Shown here piece after piece: positions 50,231 through 57,191 of a DNA stretch of 64,000 nt. A model generated the notes under the pieces. It saw nothing but the letters and a program-made list of their open reading frames with translations. It made no database searches and was not told where the DNA came from. The DNA comes from WGAB01 sp964406105 (lineage in GTDB: Bacteria > Hydrothermota > Hydrothermia > WGAB01). Positions within the stretch are counted from its first letter, which is position 1. Each line of letters begins with the position of its first letter. The translations under genes and the position numbers were made by a program. The stretch is from assembly GCA_964406105.1 (NCBI GenBank), contig CAYOQK010000012.1:1-64000 (forward strand), written 5' to 3'.

Positions 50231-51513
50231 CCCCCCTCTTGCCAGCGTTGTTCCAAGAGTTGTCGGATCCGGTCAGAGGCCATGGGGATCTGTTCCAGGG
50301 CAGGGTTCAGGAAACCGATCACGATGGTCTTGCGGGCCTCGTTTTCGCTGAGCCCGCGGGTTTGTAAATAGAACACCTTTTCCCGGTCAATGCGGCCCAC
50401 GGTAGCACCGTGGGTGGCGCGGACCTGATTGGCCTCAATCTCCAAGCCAGGCACTGAATCGGCGTGGGCACCTCGGTTCAGGATCAGAGAATGGTCTGCC
50501 AGGTAGGAGTCGGCGAACTGGGCGTCCTTTTCAATCTTGATCATGCCGTAGAACACGGAGCGGGCCCGATCCCGCAGTACGCCTTTGGCCAGCACGTTGC
50601 CTCGGGTTCTCAGGCCACGATGGTCCAGCAGGGTGGAAAGGTCAAAATGCTGGCGATGGGTGGCAAAGAACACCTGCACGTCCTTGGCCTGGGTATCATC
50701 GCCCATCAGCAGGGTCTGCATTCGGCCATAGGTGAGCCGTCCTCCAAGCCAGGCGGTGGTCCACTGGATCTCGGCAGAACGGGCCAGACGAGCCCGGCGA
50801 TGGAGGGCCACCCAGGTCTTTTGGTTCCAGGCATCAATGCGGTGGATCCCCACCCGTGCCTCCTCGGCCACGAAGATCTCATGGGTGCCTGCCACCAGGG
50901 CCGGCTCTGCGGCTGGTCCTGAGAGGGTTTCAAACAACAGGTGGACCTGGCTCCCCCGTTCCACAAGGACCAGAACGGGGGAGAACACCGCTGCCCGGGG
51001 TTCGGTGAGTACCTGAAGCACGTACAGGGGACGGGAGAGTTGGCGGTCAGGGGGGATCCGAAGGAACAGCCCACCAGACCGAAAAGCGTGCACCAAGGCC
51101 ACAAACCGGTCTTCCGATGGAGGGATCAGGTTTCCGAAGTGTTCCGCCACCAGATCGGGGTTTCTTTGCACAGCCACATCAAAGTCCATGGCCTCTACAC
51201 CGGCCTTCTGGTACTCGGGTGAGAGCCGCACCAGGGCCACCTCAGCGTTCACCTGAACCACCACACTGTTCTCGGTGTCCTGCAGGATTTCCCGCAGGTG
51301 GGCGGGCAATAACGGCATGAAGGACGTGGCCGGATGTAGGGTTTGAAACTCCTCCACCTGAAGCCCATGGAAACGGGTATACCGGGATTCGGGCCAGGGC
51401 AAGGATTCCACCAGTGACCACGCCTCTTGGCGTCTTTGGAGCCAGGCCGGCGGCTCGGTGCGGGCACGGGCCACCTCTTCCAGACTCTGGGCAGTTAAGG
51501 GCAGGGCGTTCAT
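50227..51513 (-). CDS. sufD: Fe-S cluster assembly protein SufD
   Basis: A 428-residue SufB/SufD-family protein forming the scaffold complex with SufB and SufC. The beta-helix core includes LVERGSQVHLLFETLSG, FATHRQHFDLSTLLDHRG and the C-terminal ATHGATVGRIDREKVFYLQTRG. SufD features and the gene order sufC-sufB-sufD separate it from SufB. It overlaps sufB upstream and the Rieske gene downstream by ATGA. Confidence 0.92.
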   Translation of the reverse strand: MNALPLTAQSLEEVARARTEPPAWLQRRQEAWSLVESLPWPESRYTRFHGLQVEEFQTLHPATSFMPLLPAHLREILQDTENSVVVQVNAEVALVRLSPEYQKAGVEAMDFDVAVQRNPDLVAEHFGNLIPPSEDRFVALVHAFRSGGLFLRIPPDRQLSRPLYVLQVLTEPRAAVFSPVLVLVERGSQVHLLFETLSGPAAEPALVAGTHEIFVAEEARVGIHRIDAWNQKTWVALHRRARLARSAEIQWTTAWLGGRLTYGRMQTLLMGDDTQAKDVQVFFATHRQHFDLSTLLDHRGLRTRGNVLAKGVLRDRARSVFYGMIKIEKDAQFADSYLADHSLILNRGAHADSVPGLEIEANQVRATHGATVGRIDREKVFYLQTRGLSENEARKTIVIGFLNPALEQIPMASDRIRQLLEQRWQEGG

Positions 51514-52922
51514 CCTACAGATCCCTCCATTTCCAGTTCAATCAGGCGGTTGAGTTCCACGGCGTACTCCATGGGCAGTTGCTTTGTAAAGGCCTCAATG
51601 AAGCCGAGCACGATGAGCGTGTAGGCCTCGGTTTCGGTGAGGCCGCGGCTCATGAGGTAGAAGATCTGATCCTCGCCGATCCGGCCTACGGTGGCCTCGT
51701 GGGCGATGTCCACCTCCTCCTCTTCAATCTCAATGAAGGGGTAGGTGTCGCTCCGCGAGAACTCGTCCAGGATCAAGGCGTCGCAGCGCACGCTGGACCG
51801 GGAGCCCACGGCTCCGGGGTACACCCGGACCAAGCCGCGATAGGAAGACCGGCCTCCGTCTTTGCTGATGGACTTAGACACGATGGTGGAGGAGGTATAG
51901 GGGGCTGCATGGATCGCTTTGGCCCCTGCATCCTGGTGTTGGCCCTTGGTGGCCAATGCGATGGACAGGATGTCGGCCCGGGCCCCCTTGCCCACCATGT
52001 ACACCGCCGGGTACTTCATGGTGACCCCAGAGCCAAGGTTGCCGTCCACCCATTCCACTACAGCGTCCTCATAGGCCACCGCGCGCTTGGTCACCAGGTT
52101 GTATACGTCGCGAGACCAATTCTGGATGGTGGTGTAGCGGACGTGGCTCCCCTTTTTGGCAATGACCTCTACCACGGCGGTGTGCAATGACTGAGCGGCA
52201 TACACGGGTGCGGTGCACCCTTCAATGTAGTGCACAGAAGCCCCCTCTTCTACGATGATGAGGGTGCGTTCAAACTGCCCCATGTTTTGGGCGTTGATGC
52301 GGAAATAGGCCTGCAGGGGGAAGTCCACGTGCACCCCCTTGGGCACATACACGAAGGAGCCACCGCTCCACACTGCGGTGTTCAGGGCGGCGAACTTGTT
52401 GTCGTCGGGGGGAACCACGGTGCCAAAGTACTCCTTGACCAGGTCAGGGTACTGTTTGAGGCCGTCGTCCATGCTGAGGAACACCACCCCCTTTTCTTCC
52501 AGGTCTTTGCGGATGCTGTGGTACACCACTTCGGACTCGTACTGGGCGCCCACCCCGGCCAGGAACTTGCGTTCGGCTTCAGGAATACCCAACCGTTCAA
52601 AGGTTTTTTTGATGTACTCCGGCACATCGTCCCAGGTGCGGGCCGGCAGATCGGTGGGGCGTGCGTAGTAGATGATGTCGTCAAAGTTGATGCCCGAAAG
52701 GTCTGCCCCCCAAGTGGGCATGGGCTTTTTCAAGAAAATCTCGTAGGCCTTCAGCCGGAGCTCCCGCATCCAATCGGGTTCCCCTTTGATGTAGGAAATC
52801 TCCTCAATGATCTCTCGGCTCAGGCCCTTTCGGGCTTTATAGACGTACCGTTCGGGGTCCTTGAAGTCGTACTTGCTGGTATCAACGGTGAAGATATCGT
52901 CCCGGGGTTTGTTCTCGGCCAT
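51510..52922 (-). CDS. sufB: Fe-S cluster assembly protein SufB
   Basis: A 470-residue scaffold on which clusters are built with persulfide from a cysteine desulfurase. Signatures are RKGLSREIIEEISYIKGEPD, SGGSFVYVPKGVHVD, IIVEEGASVHYIEGCTAPVY, RSSVRCDALILDEFSRSDTY and AHEATVGRIGEDQIFYLMSR. ATG 52922 is chosen with GGGGTG upstream; GTG 52928 is possible. No sufS or sufU gene is in the window. Confidence 0.95.
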   Translation of the reverse strand: MAENKPRDDIFTVDTSKYDFKDPERYVYKARKGLSREIIEEISYIKGEPDWMRELRLKAYEIFLKKPMPTWGADLSGINFDDIIYYARPTDLPARTWDDVPEYIKKTFERLGIPEAERKFLAGVGAQYESEVVYHSIRKDLEEKGVVFLSMDDGLKQYPDLVKEYFGTVVPPDDNKFAALNTAVWSGGSFVYVPKGVHVDFPLQAYFRINAQNMGQFERTLIIVEEGASVHYIEGCTAPVYAAQSLHTAVVEVIAKKGSHVRYTTIQNWSRDVYNLVTKRAVAYEDAVVEWVDGNLGSGVTMKYPAVYMVGKGARADILSIALATKGQHQDAGAKAIHAAPYTSSTIVSKSISKDGGRSSYRGLVRVYPGAVGSRSSVRCDALILDEFSRSDTYPFIEIEEEEVDIAHEATVGRIGEDQIFYLMSRGLTETEAYTLIVLGFIEAFTKQLPMEYAVELNRLIELEMEGSVG

Positions 52923-52924
52923 GG

Positions 52925-53686
52925 TCACACCCCCTGTGTTAGCCAGCGGTAGCCCTTTTTCTCCAGTTCCTCGGCGAGTTCTGGGCCACCGGAGGCCACC
53001 AGTTGGCCGTTGGCCAGCACGTGCACGTAATCGGGCCGCAGGTGATGCAGGATCCGCTGGTAATGGGTGATCACCAAGGCCCCGAAGTTGGGCCCCCGCA
53101 GGCTTTGTACTGCCTCGGCGACGATTTTCAAAGAATCAATGTCCAGGCCGGAGTCGGTTTCGTCCAGAATGGCAAACTCCGGTTGGAGCATAAGGAGCTG
53201 CAGGATCTCCGCCCGCTTCTTCTCGCCACCAGAGAACCCGACATTCAGGTGACGACTGGCGAAGTCTTCGGAGAGGTGGAGTTTCTTGAGGTTCTCCTGG
53301 AGCCGTTGACGGAACTCCTTGATCTGTCGGGGATCAATGCGTTGGGACTCGCCATTGCCGTGCAGGGCCCGGTAAGAGGTCCACAGGAAGTGTGACAGGG
53401 TTACGCCTTCAATCTCCACAGGGTACTGGAACGCCAAAAACAGGCCGAGTTTGGCCCGTTCGTTAGGTTCCAACTCCAACAGGTTTTTGCCTTTGAAAAG
53501 AACCTCACCCTCCAATACCTCATAGCGGGGGTGGCCCATCAGGACCAGGGCCAGAGTGCTCTTACCGGAGCCGTTGGGCCCCATGATGGCGTGAACCTCC
53601 CCCTTGTTCATGGCGAGGTTGATGCCTTTGAGGATCTCCTTCCCCTCAATGGCCACGCGAAGGTTCCGAATTTCCAAGTCTGCCAT
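52925..53686 (-). CDS. sufC: Fe-S cluster assembly ATPase SufC
   Basis: A 253-residue ABC-type ATPase of the SUF scaffold. Walker A is GPNGSGKSTLALVLMGH, the Q loop FQYPVEIEGV, the signature FSGGEKKRAEILQLL and Walker B FAILDETDSGLDID, all typical of SufC. It energises SufBCD conformational change. AGGAGG lies eight bases upstream. It is the first gene of the suf operon. Confidence 0.95.
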   Translation of the reverse strand: MADLEIRNLRVAIEGKEILKGINLAMNKGEVHAIMGPNGSGKSTLALVLMGHPRYEVLEGEVLFKGKNLLELEPNERAKLGLFLAFQYPVEIEGVTLSHFLWTSYRALHGNGESQRIDPRQIKEFRQRLQENLKKLHLSEDFASRHLNVGFSGGEKKRAEILQLLMLQPEFAILDETDSGLDIDSLKIVAEAVQSLRGPNFGALVITHYQRILHHLRPDYVHVLANGQLVASGGPELAEELEKKGYRWLTQGV

Positions 53687-53701
53687 GGCGCATGCCTCCT
53701 T

Positions 53702-53759
53702 AATACCTGAGTATTCCTGTCAAGCACTCAATCATAGAGCCCCTTACCCCATGACTCAA
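53702..53759 (-). promoter_or_regulatory. suf promoter and candidate operator
   Basis: On the minus strand TTGAGT (53759-53754) and TATGAT (53736-53731) are 17 bases apart. Downstream of the start site, AATAC-CTGA-GTATT (53702-53715) is a perfect 5-bp inverted repeat. It lies just before the ribosome site and could bind an Rrf2/IscR-like regulator; that is inference. Confidence 0.55.
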
Positions 53760-53844
53760 CCCACGGGACTTTAATTGTATGGCGGGGATTGACCCTACCC
53801 GGCTTTTGCCGCAGATTTAGGGCAAACCCGACGAGGAGGAGGCA

Positions 53845-54921
53845 ATGAAACGCACCTTCATGCTCCTGGGAACCCTGGCGGCACTGGGCCTTTTGCTGAG
53901 TCAGTGCACGCCTCCGCGGGAACCCTTCAAGGATCCCCGGGAAATCCACCTCAAAAACGTGAAACGCCTAACCACGTACGGCCACAACGCCGAGGCCTAC
54001 CTCAGCCCGGATGGCTCCTTGATCACCTTCCAATCCACCCGTGACTCCTTCGCCTGTGATCAGATCTTCCTCATGGACACCACCGGAAAGGTCCTTCGGC
54101 TGGTCTCCACCGGCAAGGGCCGCACCACCTGTTCCTATTTCCTGGACGATCACCGCATCATGTTCGCCAGCACCCACGAAACCCTGGGGCCAGACTGCCC
54201 CCAGAATCCCATCGCCCAAGAGCTCCTGCAGAAGGGGATCTACACCTGGCCCCTGTACAACTACGACATCTACGTGCGCGACCTGCGCACCGACTCCCTG
54301 TACAAACTTTACGGCAGCCCTGGCTACGACGCCGAACTGGAGGGGCCGGATCCACAAGGGCGGATCGTGTTCACCAGCACCAAGGACGGTGACCTGGATC
54401 TTTACATCTTAGAACCCCCGTATACCGGTGAGCCCAAACGCCTCACCCACACCCCAGGCTACGATGGCGGATCCTTCTTTTCCTACTCTGGTCGGTACAT
54501 CGTGTACCGGGCCTATCACCCTACCGACTCCACAGAACTGGCCCAGTACCGCGACCTGTTAGCGAAGGGGCTCATCATTCCCTTTATGCATTTGGAGATC
54601 TTCGTTTACGACACCCAAACCGACAGCACTTGGCAGGTGACCCATACCCCAGAGGGTACCGTGAACTTCTCACCCTTCATGTTCCCTGACGAAAAGCGTC
54701 TGTTGTTTGTGTCCAACATGCACAAGCCCCGCAGCCGAGACTTTGCCATCTACATGATCAACGTGGACGGCACCGGCCTGAAGCGCATCACCTATGCCGG
54801 CACCTTCAACTCCTTTCCCATGCTCTCCAAAGACGGCAAGAAGCTCGTGTTCATCTCAGACCGGGCCCGCAGCAAGGAAGAGCCCGGCTTTGATGTGTTC
54901 TTGGCAACCTGGGTGGACTGA
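53845..54921 (+). CDS. TolB/WD40-like beta-propeller lipoprotein
   Basis: A 358-residue lipoprotein. The signal peptide ends LLSQC (Cys21). PD40-type blades follow, with repeated motifs such as NAEAYLSPDGSLITFQSTRD, RIVFTSTKDGDLDLYILE and MLSKDGKKLVFISDRARSK. It belongs to the TolB-like propellers, which usually mediate protein interactions in the periplasm or at the outer membrane. No Tol or Pal gene is adjacent. AGGAGGAGG precedes the ATG. Confidence 0.82.
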   Translation: MKRTFMLLGTLAALGLLLSQCTPPREPFKDPREIHLKNVKRLTTYGHNAEAYLSPDGSLITFQSTRDSFACDQIFLMDTTGKVLRLVSTGKGRTTCSYFLDDHRIMFASTHETLGPDCPQNPIAQELLQKGIYTWPLYNYDIYVRDLRTDSLYKLYGSPGYDAELEGPDPQGRIVFTSTKDGDLDLYILEPPYTGEPKRLTHTPGYDGGSFFSYSGRYIVYRAYHPTDSTELAQYRDLLAKGLIIPFMHLEIFVYDTQTDSTWQVTHTPEGTVNFSPFMFPDEKRLLFVSNMHKPRSRDFAIYMINVDGTGLKRITYAGTFNSFPMLSKDGKKLVFISDRARSKEEPGFDVFLATWVD

Positions 54922-54942
54922 TCCACCCAAAGGAGGTGTGGG

Positions 54943-55122
54943 ATGAAGGGCTTGGCTTGGTTCTCCTTCGGCGTGGGTGTACTCTCCATCCTGTTGGGAA
55001 TCCTTGGGAAACTCATGCACACCAAGATCTTGGGGGTTCGCCACGCCTCCTGGGCAGAAATCGCCATCTACTTCACGGTGGTCTCCATCGCCCTGCTGCT
55101 GTTTGACCGAGCCCGAGAGTGA
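54943..55122 (+). CDS. Small two-helix membrane protein
   Basis: A 59-residue ORF with AGGAGGTG just upstream and tight spacing to both neighbours (21 and 3 bases). Two hydrophobic segments (FSFGVGVLSILLGILGKLM and IAIYFTVVSIALLLF) flank a short basic and polar loop, ending in DRARE. Coding is supported by the ribosome site and operon position; no family is recognised. Confidence 0.65.
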   Translation: MKGLAWFSFGVGVLSILLGILGKLMHTKILGVRHASWAEIAIYFTVVSIALLLFDRARE

Positions 55123-55125
55123 TCC

Positions 55126-55785
55126 ATGCCCTACCGACGGTTCTATCCGGAACCCGATGAGGCGGCCACCCTCCAAGAGGGTGGCCGCCTCATGGACCTG
55201 GACCCCCAGGCCCTGCAACGATCCCTACCAGCACTACAAAAGTACATGGCCCTGCTCCGCTACTGGGGACAGCGCATCAACCTCATGTCCCGAAGAGACC
55301 TATACCACGGCCTTGTGGCCCATCTCCTGGATTCCCTGGCCATAGCCCGTTGGATCCCCCAAAGGATCACCGTCATGGACCTGGGCAGCGGCGCTGGGCT
55401 GCCCGCTGTTCCCCTGGCCGTGTACCGGCCTGACCTCACCGTGGTCGCCGTGGAATCCCGCAGGAAAAAGGGAGTGTTCCTGCGGGAAGTGAAACGCCAA
55501 CTACACTTGAAGAACCTCCGGGTGTACATCCAGCGTTGGGAAACCCTTCAGGGCGTGCCCGCCCAACTGCTGGTCACCCGAGCCACCGGGGCCCTGGCCG
55601 ATATCCTGGCCCTCGCCCCCCAACTCCTGCCCCAGGGTGGGCGAATCCTGGCCTATGCCTCCGAGCCCGACCACCGAATCCCCGCGGCCCGCAGCTATCA
55701 AGTACGGAACCCGGTGAACCGCAGGGTGTTCTATATCCTGGAGTACCACTACCACCCCAGCTCCCCTCCCCGCCGCACCCCTTAA
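55126..55785 (+). CDS. rsmG: 16S rRNA (guanine527-N7)-methyltransferase RsmG
   Basis: A 219-residue SAM-dependent methyltransferase modifying G527 of 16S rRNA. The core has YMALLRYWGQRINLMSRRD, the SAM motif VMDLGSGAGLPAVPLAV and VTRATGALADILAL. The usual family start corresponds closely to ATG 55192 (MDLDPQALQR). ATG 55126 adds 22 residues encoded by a hairpin sequence, so the true start is uncertain. Confidence 0.9.
   Translation: MPYRRFYPEPDEAATLQEGGRLMDLDPQALQRSLPALQKYMALLRYWGQRINLMSRRDLYHGLVAHLLDSLAIARWIPQRITVMDLGSGAGLPAVPLAVYRPDLTVVAVESRRKKGVFLREVKRQLHLKNLRVYIQRWETLQGVPAQLLVTRATGALADILALAPQLLPQGGRILAYASEPDHRIPAARSYQVRNPVNRRVFYILEYHYHPSSPPRRTP
55158..55192. repeat. 16-bp perfect hairpin at the 5' end of rsmG
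   Basis: TGAGGCGGCCACCCTC (55158-55173) and its exact complement (55177-55192) flank a three-base CAA loop. The right arm ends in the A of ATG 55192. It would be very stable in RNA; no T run follows. Confidence 0.9.
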
Positions 55786-55848
55786 ACCCCTTGCCCAATC
55801 CAAAGGCATCCGGGACCCCTCAACCCTGGCCTCAGAGAAACCCAAGCC

Positions 55849-55877
55849 TTGGCGGAAGGGGGCTTTGGCTTCATGAT
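55849..55877 (+). promoter_or_regulatory. Possible promoter of sbcDC
   Basis: TTGGCG (55849-55854), 17 bases and CATGAT (55872-55877) lie in the 150-base gap before sbcD. The match is moderate. Confidence 0.35.
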
Positions 55878-55937
55878 TAAGACAAAGAGGGAAGGGGCCT
55901 TTTTGCCCTTTCCACAAGGGAAAGCCGAGGTGATCGC

Positions 55938-57191
55938 ATGTCGTTGTGGGGAGACGAAAGCCGAACAGCCAGGGGGCAGGAGATCCGGTTCCTCCATACC
56001 GGGGACTGGCAGATCGGACAGAGCTTCGTAGAGTTCCCGCCGGAACGGCGACAGGCACTGCAGGAGGCCCGATTTCACGCCGTGCGTCGCCTGGCAGAAA
56101 AGGCCCACGAACACCGGGTTCACTTCGTCCTGGTGGCCGGTGATGTCTTTGAGAACGACGCCGTCCCCTTGAACGCCATAGAGCACCTGCTCCACGTCTT
56201 AGAGGCCTTTGCGCCTGTGCCCGTGTACATTGTTCCAGGCAACCACGACGCTGTAAACACTTACCTTTACCAGAGTTCCACCTTCCGGACACGATGTCCG
56301 AACCATGTGCATGTTTTTCTGGAGCCTGGGATCCACCGCGTTGGCCCCCAGGGGCAAGTGGCGTTGGTGGTGGCACCGGTGGTGCAAAGGGACCTTCCCC
56401 CCGTCTTTCCCTCCACGGCTGTTCCTGAGGGCGTCCAGTTTCGGGTGGTGTTCACCCACGGCACCTTAGAAGGCACTGTTTCGCCTCAAAACCCTTCCCC
56501 CCTTTGGATTCCCCGAAGGGACCTGGACGCTTGGAACGCTCAGTACATCGCCCTGGGCCACTACCATGGATGGCGCCGCTACGGCCGGGCAGTGTACCCT
56601 GGAACCCCGGAACCCACCAAGTTTGATGAACGAGAGGCCGGATTCGCCGCCCTGGTCACCCTCCGAACCCCTGAAGAGGAGCCGGAGGTGGAAAAACTCC
56701 CGGTAGGCCAGTACCGGTGGCAGGCCAAGGTGTACGAGACCCACACCCTCCGCGAGGCCGTTGCCTTTCTGGAAGAACTGGCCCAAAACCCTGAGCTTAC
56801 TCCCCACACCCTCTTGCGGATCCACCTCGCTGTTCGCGAGCACGATCCCATGCTCATCCCTTCTCTTAAAGAGGCCCAGGCCAGGCTGGAGCAACGGGTG
56901 TTCCACCTGGACCTGCGAACCCAATTCCTACGGCAAGCCCTGCCCCCCGACTTTGACGAGCAGGTCTCTCAACGCTTCCCCATGGGTGAGCAACTCTTGG
57001 AACACCTACGACGACTAAAGGCCCGGCTGGAGGAAGACGAGGCAGAAGGACACCAAGGCGGAGCAGCGTTCCGCTTAGACCGTCCACGGTTGGATTTCCT
57101 TCCTCCCCAGCCCGACCGAGAGGTGATAGAAGAGGCCCTCCGAGAACTGGAACAGTGGTTTCTGAAACACCTGCAGGAGGAAAGGCGATGA
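55938..57191 (+). CDS. SbcD/Mre11-like DNA repair nuclease subunit
   Basis: A 417-residue calcineurin-like phosphoesterase. Blocks are FLHTGDWQIGQ, VLVAGDVFEN, VPGNHDAV, VVFTHG and ALGHYHGW. In the first block Gln25 replaces the metal-binding His of canonical SbcD (DWH); a DWQ form occurs in some bacterial relatives. The C-terminal capping and coiled region spans residues 250-417. It is coupled (ATGA) to the ATPase gene, as in SbcCD/Mre11-Rad50. It probably trims or opens DNA ends. Confidence 0.82.
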   Translation: MSLWGDESRTARGQEIRFLHTGDWQIGQSFVEFPPERRQALQEARFHAVRRLAEKAHEHRVHFVLVAGDVFENDAVPLNAIEHLLHVLEAFAPVPVYIVPGNHDAVNTYLYQSSTFRTRCPNHVHVFLEPGIHRVGPQGQVALVVAPVVQRDLPPVFPSTAVPEGVQFRVVFTHGTLEGTVSPQNPSPLWIPRRDLDAWNAQYIALGHYHGWRRYGRAVYPGTPEPTKFDEREAGFAALVTLRTPEEEPEVEKLPVGQYRWQAKVYETHTLREAVAFLEELAQNPELTPHTLLRIHLAVREHDPMLIPSLKEAQARLEQRVFHLDLRTQFLRQALPPDFDEQVSQRFPMGEQLLEHLRRLKARLEEDEAEGHQGGAAFRLDRPRLDFLPPQPDREVIEEALRELEQWFLKHLQEERR

